Assembly: GCA_034638255.1 (NCBI GenBank)
Contig: JAWPGT010000015.1
Coordinates: forward strand, 532,287 to 596,286
Source: Coprinus comatus
Taxonomy: Eukaryota; Basidiomycota; Agaricomycetes; Agaricales; Agaricaceae
Direction: 5' to 3'
DNA length: 64,000 nucleotides
Part shown: piece by piece, positions 11,616 to 24,600 of the stretch
How positions within the stretch are numbered: the first letter of the stretch is position 1
Layout: each line of letters starts with the position of its first letter
The notes under the pieces: generated by a model
Databases searched by the model: none
Told to the model about the DNA's origin: nothing
Seen by the model: the letters and a program-made list of their open reading frames with translations, nothing else
Position numbers and translations under genes: made by a program

Positions 11616-12440
11616 TCAACCAAACCGTAATATCTCATCTCTACATCCCTCCCAAGTTCCTTGCATTCCCTGGACCAAATGACGATGACTATGCTCTAAA
11701 TAACCCTTCTTCGAACTTCCCTCACTAACTGTCGCATTACTACTACCAGCATCATCAATTTCACACCTCTTCGTAAAATAACTCGGCAAACTTTCCACTG
11801 CTTTTCTAAACCCATCAATACTACCATCAGACCCCGTACTAGTACTATTGCGATTCATGTTTACACTGCCTCTGATCATTATTGGAGGTTCTGGTAACGG
11901 TAATCGAGGAAGTAGTCGAGGATTAGGAATGTTAACGTTGACTTCGTTGGTGATTAATCGTGCTGGTGATTGTTGGATAATTGAGGAAGAAGATTGAACT
12001 TGAGAACGTTGATCAAGTTTAATAGAACTGGGAACGACAGTTTGTTCATTACTTGGAGAGGATCTGTTCATTAAAGGAGGCTGAGGAATGGATATGGACT
12101 CGAATTCGGATTCGGAATTGACTTCGTCTTCATCACCATCTAGAGTAATAGGTGGCGGACCATCACCGTCATCATCTTCCTCAAATGTTTCTGGGGGGAG
12201 CGAGCTCGTGTGTTGAACCACTTCGGCTCCAGCTTCACACCGCGGAAGGATATGATTGTGTGATGGTGATGATGATGGACCTCTGTCGTCGTAGTAGTCA
12301 AAGTATGTCACAGTCATCCTAAAAGTGATAGTACATTGACACCTATTCACAAAAGGCGAAGATTCGAAGGTACGAGGCTCTGTCAGATAAACCCTCCCTT
12401 TGAAGTTTGAACTCACTTGGTACTTGAAACTTCGTTCCAA
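11616..12440 (-). CDS. Acidic/Ser-rich protein of unknown function
   Basis: A single open frame of 274 aa. From about residue 43 (MTVTYFDYYDDRG) it has an acidic tract (EEDDDGDG, DGDEDEVNSESEFES), Pro-rich patches (LLPRLPLPEPP) and a C-terminal part FRKAVESLPSYFTKR. No known domain is recognised. CTTTTAG directly before the inner ATG at 12318 resembles an acceptor, so the first 42 residues may be intronic and the start may be internal. It is on the same strand as the 429-aa gene and might belong to the same transcription unit. Confidence 0.45.
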   Translation of the reverse strand: MERSFKYQVSSNFKGRVYLTEPRTFESSPFVNRCQCTITFRMTVTYFDYYDDRGPSSSPSHNHILPRCEAGAEVVQHTSSLPPETFEEDDDGDGPPPITLDGDEDEVNSESEFESISIPQPPLMNRSSPSNEQTVVPSSIKLDQRSQVQSSSSIIQQSPARLITNEVNVNIPNPRLLPRLPLPEPPIMIRGSVNMNRNSTSTGSDGSIDGFRKAVESLPSYFTKRCEIDDAGSSNATVSEGSSKKGYLEHSHRHLVQGMQGTWEGCRDEILRFG

Positions 12441-12999
12441 AACAAGTGAACTAAACTGGACTTTACATAATTATCCCTGAAGTTTCAAGGTAAAGTCTGA
12501 TTTAAAACCTAACTGTGACGGAATCGTTCAGTCATCAATATTAATGATGTCAGATGACGCTTTTGAATAAGTAAGGGCCAAAAAGTTAAAACGTTTCGAC
12601 CCGCAATCAATAGAATTTGTGATAACTGATTTAGGTTACATCAAACTGGATGAAGTTGTGTTGTCATTGACATTGTAAACCTGCCATGCACATGTGTGCA
12701 TGTGTATACTAACTTCATTATTCTAGTTATTTTCCAGTTATTGTTCGGGACTGAACTAGTGGAACTCATTTGTGCGGTTTGTATGGGGAAAATGTTAGGG
12801 CTTTGAAAGGGGAGATATAGAAACGATGGGCACATTTCTGCGTTATATATTAATCGATTGATGCTGATTAGATTATGAGTATCGACTCCAATACTTACAC
12901 ACGGAGTCATTGGAAACTTGGAGTTGTCAGCTGGTTGTCAGCCAAGTGTGGAAATCCACGTGATGAGAATCGCAGTTCGGTGATGTTCAAAGTTGTACC

Positions 13000-14452
13000 A
13001 TGTTGCCACCCCATCTACGCCTACCACTAGTCTTTTCGTTTTTCAGCCTAACCGCGGCGGGTGCGTACATCTACAGGCCCGTGCGTCTAGTGCGCATAGG
13101 GGGCTTTGTAAACATGATCTACTGGACTACGCGTTCGTGGCTCTGGAACCATCCTGTTACTCCGGATTACAGCATCTGGGACGAGGGGGATATATACGAG
13201 TTTGAGAAGTGGCAAATTTAAAGGAAACGTATTGTTGGAATATGGGAATATCTCCGACCATTCTTCTCCTCTTATGGTTATGATCTTTATGACCATATAC
13301 AGCAGCCATTCCATTCCATCCTTGTCCCTCAAGAAAAGAGGGTCAACTTACACTATCCGCACGAAAAGTCATTGCTGCTAAACGACAAAGAGGCGGAGTT
13401 CAGTCTCAGCGTGAGCCTGAGTAGTAATACATGTAAACATTTTTTTAAACTCTTATTTCTGGTAGTCCCCTTTCGTGTGGGGAGCCCGCACCAGAGATGG
13501 CCAAGATGTGATGATCAAGTAAGATTAACAGGTCCATTTCTCTGCACTTCAGCGACTAATTCGTATAGAGCTATTTCAGGTGCAACACGAACACGCGAGC
13601 TGAAGACCTGTCGATTGATACAATCCGAACCATTGCGTAATGGTCCATGCAATCCAACGATCCCAGTACTGGAATACCTGGAATTTAACCAACAAGTCTT
13701 TGCTATCACGCCAAGGTAACATTCTTGTTTGCACTAATTCTAATCGTTCTAACTAGAATAAGATGGAGTCTCGCATTTGCTGGTGACTTTGTGAAAGCAG
13801 GTGAAATAATTAGATGTGGGAGAGGATTTCTAGAGGTGAGTATCAGTAATTAATGTGCCAATCTCAACTTACCTTGGTTTATAACAAGGGCTTGGCTTTT
13901 CTTCACGAGAACCAGATAGGTCATGGTGATATAAGACAACAAAATATGTGTATGGATGTCCTGGTACCCGACAATGTTTCTCTCCATATTGCTGGGATTT
14001 ATGGACATGAGCGGAAATACGCACTGATCGACTTTGAGTCCGCGATCCTCCTAAAAGAGGATGAGACACTGTTTGAAAGAACAGTTATCGCGGATCTATG
14101 TTTCCTTGCGAAAACCTTGGAAATCAAATTCAAGGTATGTTGACCTAGCTGGTAAAGAAGAGTAGAATTCTAAGCCATACTACAATGCATTGAAAGGATT
14201 GTGCCGGAAGTTATTGATTTATTGCAATCGATGCAACTCGCTAACCCCCCCTCGGCCACCGAATGTCTTTCCAGGTATAATGCCATTATTGATCGTCCGG
14301 CCGTTCAAGATTTGAACGTTCCGGTGGAAGCGGTGAGATGGAGACGTGGTACTTTTTTCAAACATGTCGTTGCACTGACAAGTTATATTCATCTCTGTAT
14401 AGGTAAATTCCATTATCATGAAGGTTCACCGATATACCGCGAAATATCGTAG
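13000..14452 (+). pseudogene. Protein-kinase-like gene, probably decayed
   Basis: Recognisable kinase-like parts appear in order. There is an N-lobe start FVWGARTRDGQ, then ELKTCRLI..EPLRN.....IPVLEYLEF, typical of a fungal kinase-like family. The catalytic-loop region GLAFLHENQIGHGDIRQQNM (HGD...N) and ALIDFES follow, with DFE where kinases have DFG. A C-terminal helix EVIDLLQSM..ANPPSATECL completes it. Introns of 45-60 nt can be placed at 13719, 13838 and 14140. Against function, an in-frame TAA stands at 13219-13221 between two clearly coding stretches in the same frame, and the exon phases around 13520-13580 do not close. It is either a pseudogene or contains sequence errors. Confidence 0.55.
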
Positions 14453-15253
14453 AATACACCTCAATTTGCTTCATGCCGTTTGCTGAGGATTGGCACATAT
14501 TTCGCTGCTGAGGAACAAGAGATCAAGTGTAAGGTAAGCTTAGGAGCATAGGCGTTGACAAGAACAAACGTCTGAATCGTTGTTGAACTAATTTCCTACT
14601 TACTCCTACTCTCTCCTGTACTTAATTACCCCATTACATGTAATGTAGTTACAATGTATATAATAAATGAATGGTTCTGAGTATCATGTTAGAGCTGTCA
14701 TGTTCATTGTCAGGAAGGTGTTGCTTACATCAAGATTGTCATTCTCATCCACTGGCAGTGGAAGCCGGTAGGCTACACTGGAGGGGGAAAGACTTAAGGG
14801 GAGTGTGAAGTATGCTTACTGGTGGACGAGGGAGTCAACAGCCACAAAGTAAGTACTATTTCTTTGAAGGATACTACGAGAGATAAGGTGCGCGCGTAGA
14901 AGAAAGAGGGGAAGGTCGGGAGAAGGACGTAGTAAAGTACAGAGAGATGAGGTCCGTCTAAGATGGGCTCTGCCCATCTTATATATCAGTATTATTTCGA
15001 TGACGTCGTTCATAGAGGTGTAACTTGCTTACAGGCAGTTCTTAAAATGGAAGGAGGCGTTTGAGACCTGCCCGAGTATTCTGTTCAGTTTTTGGTTGTT
15101 GTTGTGACTCGAATCACATTTCCACAGGTACATTTTCCGGATGTACACATTCAAACATCAAACCTGCATCAGAGATGTCGCTGATGAATCGATGATGTCT
15201 GGGGTATGCGGTGATCTGTCACATGACTATGATTTTCCCACATGAAAGGGTAA
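14453..15253. other. Intergenic; contains a perfect 9-bp hairpin
   Basis: No supported gene. At 14960-14980 AAGATGGGC-TCT-GCCCATCTT forms a perfect 9-bp stem with a 3-nt loop, followed by ATATAT. Its function is unknown. Confidence 0.5.
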
Positions 15254-17830
15254 ATGACACAGACCCTGAACGCCCAAAGAAATACTTCCAACAATGGGAA
15301 AACTTGCCGCTTACCAATGCCTAACACTATCCCGGAATCCATCCACGGGTCTACACACTCAAAGTTAGGGGTCAAAACACAACCATCATTCACCTCCACT
15401 CAAAGTTACTCTCGACGCCGACAAAGTTATACTGCGATTGATCCTTATACCCCTTCCATAATCCAGTCTATTCACAATGTCGCTCATGCAGATGAGACAG
15501 ATGGGTCTTTGGAAGATATTCCAGAAAATGATCTCTATCATCGATTGTCATATACGCATCCTGAACCTTCCCTTCTCGACATGTCTATTAAAGGCCAACG
15601 CGAAAATGATTATAGTGCTCGAACCTACATCAATGCCTTTCTGCGCGAATCAATACCACGATTATTATATTCCTTATTGTTGCTCAGACTTCCATCACTA
15701 TACTTCTCTCGGGTTGCAAGGATATTCGAGGATGCAGATATGACTTTACCAGACATAAAACGAATGGCTTTGGATCTGGCAAGCCAGTCACAAGATGTAC
15801 ATCAATCATTATTTCCAAGTCTTGCAAACAAATCCCACCCTACTTCGCCATTTTCGAAGCTTGCTTCCAATTGGGAATTGTTTATAGCCTCTTTATCTCG
15901 TGAATGGAAAACACTCAACATCGTTTCTGTCCTTCTTTTAACGTGGGTAGTCATTTGATTTTATGGTGCACAACAATAATCTTAGAACCCCTCTTAACAG
16001 AGCCATCTTGACTATACTCCAAATAGACGCAGCTGCTTCTGATCCTCTAACGAGATACTCTGCATTGCTATCGTTGATATGTGCAACAATGAGTCTGTTA
16101 TTTGGGTGTATCTTCATTATACGATTTAATAGTATGAAGACGCCACACAAAGCCGCAGAATGGGCTTGGGAAGCACAGAGGTCACGAACTGCAGTACTGT
16201 GGAACGTCTGGGTGATGTTGGCTATGCCAGCGGTATGGTTATCTTGGTGTGTAACCCCCCCTGCAACAAGTGATTCTCTATTCCTGAACGATTCTGTGTG
16301 CGCTAGGTCCATAATTGCTTATATTATCTCAATCATGTGTATTGTTTGGAGAATTGGTTCCACCATCGATGGTCAAATCTCTCAACTACCGCCAAATATT
16401 GCATTTTGGCCTCGATTAATCATTTCATTGATACTCGCACTGGGATTTGTCTACTTTTTTCTGGCTACTAGCACTCTTAGCCGATATGGCTCTGCAATGG
16501 ACAAGAAATGGCGCGATCGCGTACAAGGGTGGATAGATAGACAAATTTTTGAACAGCCATTGCCAGGACATATGACCCCAAATAACCGCTTTAGTAGCCA
16601 TTGGAACACATCTATTCGTGATCTATCAGGAAAAAGGAGCTGGGATGGGAGTTTCAGTACTTTCCAATCATTCATGCCTCGTGAACGACGATCCACAACC
16701 ACTCGCTCCAGTTCTATTTCACCTGACATTATCCCTCATGGAGGATCCGACCAATCCCACAGACAAGCGCCCGATACACACAGGGTGTCCAGTCCAGAGG
16801 AATTATTATTTGGATACCTTCCTGCGTTACCCACCACCAAAGTGTTAGAACTTCATTTCGGAGGAAGCGAATACGAGATTCCTCCCCTCCCATTGCAAGT
16901 ACAAAATCGCAGTGTTACCTCAGATATATGGGAGCAATTTACTCAAGTAGGCGTGCTTCTATTTAGGCTGAACTCGTGATTTATTTACTTTGTTTTTTTA
17001 GGAAGCTTCTCGATCATGGAGAGAAACATACCTACCTGACAAGAAAGAAACAACGCCGCAAGCTAGTGTCCTTCGTACCATCTCATACTGGAACTCAGCC
17101 GTATTCCTATCATCTGGAATGCAGGCTATATTATGTCGAGAGTACTTCACTGAATGGCCTGATTCGCCCATATATTCCATTTATCTTGTTGATAAACGAC
17201 CTTTACTCCACCAAATGGTACCTTTGGAAGAACGGTTTGGTCCCGTCTCTTCTCTACTAAGAAGGATTGATATTTTGGATTTTTCTGCATTTACACATAA
17301 TTGGATTACCTTGTTCCCTACAAGAGGTCAAGAAGTCCATTTTGCACCAACTGCTACTGCGGCGGTTTATTCCGATACGAGCTCTGGTACGGAAAGCATG
17401 CAGTCATATCGACGACAAGGTACCCCTATGCCACCACACTTTGATGATGACAACGAGGAAGAGGAAGAGGAAGAGGAAGAGGGAAGAGGAAGAGGGACAA
17501 GAAGAGGGCCAGGAAGAGGAAGAGGAGGAAGCGGGACAAGAACAAAGTGGAAATGATGAAAAAGAAAAAATGGTAGAGGAGAAAGGAGATGCTGACGATG
17601 ACAGTGGTGATGATAATGGAGATAATGGAGGTGGTGGGCGTGAGGGCCAAAATGTAAACAGTGAACCATATCTGGGAGAACAACACCGTGAATCCTTGGA
17701 AAATCAATTAAACAAAGACGTAAATGAAGAACATGGACATATGTGTACAAATGGTGAAAATGATGATGGGGATAAGGATAGGAATATTGTAGAAGAAGAA
17801 ATTGATCGTGATCCAAATCAAGAATTATAA
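15254..17830 (+). CDS. Four-TM membrane protein with acidic C-terminus (fungal, unknown function)
   Basis: Exons are 15254-15942, 16001-16946 and 17002 onward, with introns of 58 and 55 nt. The first intron is fixed by phase: donor GTGGGT joins LLLT to AILTILQID. The protein has a soluble N-terminus and four TM segments in exon 2 (around LLSLICATMSLLFGC, LWNVWVMLAMPAVWLSW, IIAYIISIMCIVW and LIISLILALGFVYFF), then a long cytosolic tail. In the GA-rich stretch at about 17482 one extra G shifts the frame. Without it the Glu/Gly/Asp-rich tail runs on to a TAA at 17828, and beyond that stop the same frame stays open to 18085. I recognise no function. A truncated relative lies at 2.8-3.1 kb. Confidence 0.65.
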
Positions 17831-18153
17831 TTGATCCACCAAGTACTCGACGAGGACGAAGATGTAATGAATCACGGCAATTTGATTGAAGGTATCGGTT
17901 CGTGGTCCGACAACCCATCAAATGTTGAATCGGCAAGAATCTCTCCATCGATTCCATCTAGTGTTTCCGTGGAACAAGGACTTGGGTCTGTTCACTCGAT
18001 ATCGTCGTTATCTCACATGCCGTCACTGTCACTGTCCCCTCCATCAATAGTATCTTTCAACGATGAGAATCAGGAGCTGTACTGATAGAAGCTTGAAGAT
18101 TGGAGTAGGAAAACTAGAATCAGCTAGTAAGAGCCAAACCCTGCTGTTGGCCA

Positions 18154-19133
18154 TCAATCCCGATGATTTTCGTGATGATCAGGCTGTTGTGACCATCGAT
18201 CGCTATGCGTCAGCTCAAAAAACTCAGCTCCAAATGTTTCCTGTAGTGGCGCCAACCTTAGAACCGGTGTGGCTATTCGGGGAACTGGTGGAACGGGGTG
18301 TTGTTCCAGCGACGCTTTAGATTTGGATTTTTTCTACCACATCCCGCTCTATTCAGCATGGAGAACGATGTAAAAATAAAATGAGGCAGAAAACTCACAT
18401 GACGATGGGTAGGGGTCCGAGGAGTATACATTGAGCCATCTTCCGCGACCAGTGTTGATGTAAAAGATAATTGGGTCGTTTGTCGCGAAATGTTTTCCAT
18501 TGGAATAGCTTGGTCCACCATAGGTGCCACTCTAGGATTGGGAGATGGAAATGGTACTTGATGATTATTATTGGTGGGTTTTGGGTAGATTTTTTTTGGT
18601 AGATCTGGAATTTCGGAGGAATTTCTGATGTTAGGGATTCCTGAACTCGGTTTGTTAGGTATCACAATAGACAAAGATTCGAGTTGCATTGAATCAGAGT
18701 TTTCCGCAATAATTGAGAATGTGTACGATCTTGGTCGTAACATATCTCTCATCTTTTCCCTCCGCCGCCGGATGAAGAAAAGAAACAGAACAAATAAAAT
18801 TATAGCGGCGCCACTCCCACAAACTGCGACAATCAACTTCAATGATGACCTAAATTTGTACGTCAGTGGTGAACAATACAGGGGATCTGGAAGAATACTC
18901 ACATAACGGAAGGAGTGGTATCGGAAACAGACTTCGTGTCGGCTGGGATGGTTCTTAAATTCAGGTTTGGGCCTGTTGCTAGAAGCTGGTCGTGATGTTT
19001 CCCGTCTACATCATATCAGAATCCAGATACAGTGTACGGAGACGGCCCATCAGAAAGTCCTACCACACATTCCAAGATTACGCCACGCTTGAAGATGATT
19101 CAAATTGGGCTGCGGTACCATTGAGGATATCAT
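18154..19133 (-). CDS. Single-TM protein of unknown function, 267 aa
   Basis: Four exons close in phase: 19133-19064, 19005-18903, 18849-18399 and 18333-18154. A short N-terminus containing HLQAWRNLGMC leads to one TM segment (LIVAVCGSGAAIILFVLFLF), followed at once by the stop-transfer cluster FIRRRREKM. A cytosolic tail rich in Ser/Pro follows (TPRTPTH, PVPPVPRIATP). The orientation is inferred from the basic cluster. There is no recognised domain. Its 3' end lies about 70 bp from the possible extended end (18085) of the convergent membrane-protein gene. Confidence 0.7.
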
Positions 19134-19202
19134 GTTTACGAGTAAATCGTTACAAAAGATAAAGAAAATCATAACAGGTACAATAACAAGGGTGCAATAG
19201 TT

Positions 19203-21645
19203 CTAGGCGGATTTTACATCCTTTTCGTCCACCGAGTCAGTTGCCTTTCCCTAATAATTAGATTTGATCTCAGTTCGAATCAACAATCAGGAGATTGCAT
19301 CCACGATCAATCTTACCTGAGCCTTGGACCCGGCAACCACATCGTTCAAAGTTTTCTTTCCAACGTGCTTTCCGATCTTCCAGGGAGTAAATACATGACC
19401 TTGTTTGAAGATTTCTTCGACTTCTTCGAGAGAACGTCCAACAGTTTCGGGGTACATGAAGAACACGTGAATGAAAGCAGCAAAGTTGAAAGTACCGAAG
19501 ATGAAATAAGTCCTCCAGGCGATGTTATTCAGGCCAGGCGGTACAGCGTAAGCAAGGGCGAAGTTGAAGAGCCAATTTGTTGCCTGGGTATGAGTGCCAA
19601 TTAGATATTTTTTCTGTTTGTGTGATGGCTAAGCCACTCACAGTTGCTAGTGATACTGCTTTCCCACGGATTTTGAGGGGGTACTAGTTTGAGGTATTAG
19701 TTTGACGCAATGTATCAATACTATAACATGATCATACCAGCTCAGCGGGATAAGTCCATGATACGGGACCCATGGTGATAGCGAAACTAGCAGTGTGATC
19801 AATTGATACCAGGTGAAGACAGAAACGGACACTCACCTGCAGACGAAGAAATAAGAGCAGACAATAATGGCTTTAGTAGCTGCATCATTATTCTCAACAA
19901 GCCAGATTGCTACACATACTTCCGTTAGACAAATGCACACAAAACTAAAAATGTGCTTTACGTACTGTTACCAGTAAGTGATGATCCCCAATGTCCAAAG
20001 CGTGCCTGAAGACCTCCAACAAGATAAAGCCAGAATCCCATTAATAGTGTTCCAGCGAGAAGCATTGGTCTACGACCCCACTTGTCAATGTAGATGATTG
20101 CAGGTACAGTGAACGCGACATTTAACACGTATTGGACGGACTGAAAAATTGATATCAGATCAGCTTTAGAAAATTGACTTTGCTATTACTTACATCGGCA
20201 ATCAGATTGCTTCGGCGTCCAGTTAATCCTGCACCCTCGAAGACGTAGACGATATAGTACCTGAGGACGTGGGTTTAACTTCAATTTCAAACTTGGTAAA
20301 CAAAACAAAATTATAACGGACATCATCACGTTCATGCCACTAAGTTGAGACCACATCTGGAGAGAGCACCCAAGCATGACTCGACGTGGATGTCCAGTCT
20401 TGAAGAGATCCAAATATGACTTGGCCCCCTCGGTACGTTCAAAGGTAACCTGTTTTGATGATCAATCATTGCCTTTTATACGTTGGCTATATTTCCTTAC
20501 TTGTTCCTTGATTTCTTCGAATTCAAGTACGACAAGTTCATTCGTCCTGTCGCCATTTCCGTGGAGATCAGCCAATACTTGCAAAGCTTCATTCTCACTA
20601 GAAATTAACAAATTAGCCATTGGTTATACTTGGAATTTAGAATTTAGTCTTTCGCTTACTGGCCCTTGTCAAACAGCCAACGAGGACTCTCCGGAAACAC
20701 CAACATTCCAAGACTCAATATAATTGCAGGAATCATTTGAAGACCCCATGGGATTCGGAAAGATGCAACACCGTCGATGTAAGAGCAACCAAATTGGATA
20801 AAGTATTGAATCAAGATACCCCATGTAATCGACCTTGTGGATTGAAATAAAGTTAGGCAAGAATCATCAAGATTAATTAGAAAGGAATTTGATATTCACC
20901 ATTGTTGGAGAGAAACCATACGTCCACGAATTGATGGCGCAGTAATTTCGGATTGGTAAATAGGGACGACAGCGCTTGACAGACCAACGGAGAAACCGGA
21001 GATTATACGACCAACAACCAACATGCCTCGATTCTACACCATAATGTACGCATGTCAAAATATATTCAGAATTTTTCACATCATGTGAGAATAACTCACC
21101 ACAGCAGCACATTGCAAAATAGACCCAATAACCCAGATTATACCTGCGAGGATAATTGTTCTTCTACGCCCAATTCGATCTGCTAATTGCGTCACAGCTA
21201 AAGCACCAAAGAATGATCCTGCAGGCATGGATGCAACGATAGCACCTTGAGCATCACTTGTCGGCTATTGAAAGAATGACATATAAGTACTAAGTTGAAC
21301 AGGCAATAAGTCTAAGACATACATGACCGAATTGACTGATGTAGTGTTGATTCTGTAGGTCGTTCAATATTCATGATCATTATCAACCAACGAATGGTAG
21401 AGCTCACGTTTAACACTCCCGACATCGAAGAGATGTCGAGACCAAATAGTCCTCCTCCAATACATGCAAATGATCCTACAATATACTGAAAGCGCCCATT
21501 AAAAATCGTTGATCCAGCTCTAGCGAGTTGGTACTCACTGGATTCGACGCGATCTTAGCGTTGTACTACAGAGGATAGGTAGTATTGATGAAGTAGTCAG
21601 CCTCATTACAATAAAGCAAAAACGGACAGCACTCACACTAGGCAT
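19203..21645 (-). CDS. MFS sugar transporter (SP family)
   Basis: About a dozen short exons. The start at 21645 gives a 9-nt first exon (MPS), then 21565-21539, 21485-21408, 21352-21323, and so on to the TAG at 19203. Diagnostic sugar-porter motifs appear in order: GGGLFGLDISSMSG in TM1, ADRIGRRRT in loop 2-3, GRIISGFSVGL, FPESPRWL after TM6, DKWGRRP in loop 8-9, PAEIFPLKIRGKA, and the TM12 end FFMYPETVGRSLEEVEEIF. These identify a 12-TM proton-coupled or facilitative hexose-type transporter of the plasma membrane. The substrate cannot be read from the sequence. The C-terminus is Lys/Asp-rich and cytosolic (GKATDSVDEKDVKSA). No frame disruption was found in the parts checked. Confidence 0.9.
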
Positions 21646-24600
21646 GGCTGTATCGTCCCCCTCGCAGGAATGGCAAAGTGACGGCGAAAAGACTCTAGAA
21701 CCACACTTGTGCCTCCCTATTTAAAGGCATAAGGTATAAACAGCAACAATGGTGAGAATGACCAGAGCCCAAGTGTTGAATGGAATCTATCCCCTTGTGA
21801 GTACATTTATTAATCACGAGGAGATATGGATCATATGAAATGTAGACGGCAGCTCCAAGATGTAAGTACTGGGAAAAAAGAAGCAACCTCTGTATGTAAA
21901 GGTGTTCGCGCGGAAGAATCCTGCATCAGAAGCACATCATATAAGATGTATTTGCAACATATATACCCCAGAGTATCGGTACAGCTTATCCATGTTGATC
22001 ATGAGTCAAGATTACAGTGTATAGAGCGTTTAGGGATGTAGACACTGAGGGACAAGACGCGGGGAGACCGGCAAAAGCCAATCCTAGGATATTCAAGCGG
22101 GCCGGTTAATCCGCCGTGTGATGTCGTTTAAATATCTCATACAGTAAAAATCAAGGTTTGTACTTTGGGATCCGTGCTGCGGGTCGTTAACAACGCCTAG
22201 AGCCTAGCTATGAATAGCGCTGTCCTGGTCCACATGGTACATCTCCAATAAACCTCTTAAAACATAGAAATGGGTTCGTGTCAGCAACACCCCACCTATA
22301 TGACATTAACATCACGATTAAAAATAAACATATCCTAAATGTGGGTTTATCTGAGCCCAGGCTAAGGGATTGACTGTTAAATTTAGTCACCCCGTTCCTA
22401 GATTTTAAACACTGGGTCATGAAAGTAATTAGGTTATAACCTGTAGGAGTTTTCGATGGATTATCTACTATATGCAAGCACTGCACTATTATACGGGTGA
22501 AGTAGCTACAAGCACGCAGACATGTTATGGTGATGTTGGACGAGCCGCTAGGGCATACTAAGCCAACATTCAACTGAGACCGAACCTCTGAGGGAGGGAA
22601 CTTTATTCCAGCCCCCCCTATAGGCTATTTATAGTTAACTATTGCCCACTTTCTTGTCACGTTTTTTCACAATGCCATCGATGCGTTATCCATGGAGCTA
22701 AGTAATCAAAGTCCACATGTATATGTTTTTTTACCACATTCCTATGTACTCCGGGTCCTGGATTAGTCCTGTATGACCACGGATCCATGGAAGCTTTACC
22801 GTATATCTGCTAATAAACAATACGACTTCATTTTTATCTTTATGACGGTCAAGAAGACCAGGCTATCGCACATTCTATATAGAACGGAGAAGTTAATTTT
22901 GACCGCACAGATTCAGCTTAGTGTCCTTCTGTGTTATATATACGACTGACACCCATTCTTGACATTATAAACAATGTAGGAAGAACTTCCAACAACAGAA
23001 GCGGGAACTCCGGCCGGGGGCCGGACACAAAATGCTTTGATGCACTGTTTGGTGCCTACATATAAAACAACTCCAGTCTCTCAGTCCAAAACGGTACCAA
23101 TTGGCAAACAAATATCAATATCAATATATCAGGTTTAAGGATGCCAAGAAAATCGTGCCACTACTAGTAATATGTCCAAGATGACTACATTATGATGATG
23201 TATTGAATAAGTTGAGCAAAACTGTCCAAAGCAGACGTTAATGGGGACATTTGAAGCTTAAGCTCAAGGTTGCTATTGAAAACCTGTTTAAGTCCACTAA
23301 GGTCTCATGACATTCATCGATTCGCCAAGACCAATAGAAGGAATTTACCTTTGTATCACCGCGAAAGCTCCACTATTAGTCTGCTCATACAACCTCATAA
23401 TCACTTCCCCGAGTCCTATACCGCTTCCTGGCAGGTATTAAATACTCACCCAAGGCATATATAACGTAACATTTTCATCTTCTATTCATGGTTGATTCAA
23501 GTTCATGATGTACCAAGTATGGGATGTTTGAGAATGTTACTTACTGGGATCGATTTGTTATCTTAATCATCACATTAAGGCCCATGGGAGAGCGACTCCA
23601 GAATTGAAAATACTACTAGACGTTGAGCAACACGTCAAAAGATTCACATTCGGACTCATATATAACCTTCCCCAACTGTGGTGTTGCTTTTTGCCTCAGT
23701 TGACAGATCGTTGGTAAGCAGAATCCTCGAATCTGGATGTTGGTGTGATACTACCATGGCCTAGGCAGGGTAGAGGTCATCTGAGATTGTTCGTCCCTCC
23801 AACAAGAACTCAAGTTCAGCTTTTTCATATAGGTATTTCGGCATTGTATTCGGAACACGCTTCGTTTTTGGTTAGTTTCTGACAGTCTATGTTGTAGCTC
23901 ACTAACACTTTTCATTTATCGTCTCGGAATTCTTCAAATTTTATTGTGTTGGACGGTGATAGATTGAATCGTAGTCTTGTCATGTTCTTGGACCCTACCA
24001 GCGCTTCCATAATCTCTCCAACTACAATGTGTTACGGTCTACACAATGATAAGTTCCATATCTTTTTCGCGAGCACCCCAGTGGATCCGGGATCCAGATC
24101 TCCTTGAAACTGTTATTGAATCCATCAGTTCCATCCTATAGTGGCTTTAAATTATTCAAGGCTTGGTGTGGATCATGGATACATTGGATTTGATAGAGCC
24201 ATCATTGACCTAGCCCTGCGGTTACATGATTAAATGTTATACAACACTCATTTATTACTACTACATAGTAACTTTGACTTGTAGTTTTCTCACCTAGATA
24301 CTACATTATATTGATCATCGAACAGAATGTTTAATTTGCTAGTCTAGAAATTTTGATTAGGATTATTCTAGTCTGAGGAGAGTGACCCAACCTCAATAGA
24401 AATCACTTTCAAATTCTTTTTAGAACTTCTTGATTTGAGTCGCCTCATACTATGATCTATTGAAACGTTTACTCGGACGTTGCGAATCCTGATGTATTAC
24501 TACTATCCAATTGAAACTTGATATGTTGATATTTGAAGGACGGTATCACGATTGACAAGGGCCCTTCAATCTTCCAAGTTGTTTCAAATATTTCGAAATC

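Noticed and set aside
15938..16312. 124-codon minus-strand ORF
   Set aside because: Antisense to the TM exon of the plus-strand membrane protein; no features of its own.
17367..17957. 196-codon minus-strand ORF rich in Leu/His/Pro
   Set aside because: Antisense shadow of the acidic GA-rich tail of the plus-strand gene.
22208..22573. 121-codon minus-strand ORF in the gene desert
   Set aside because: No start context, splice partner or motif; expected by chance in 4 kb.
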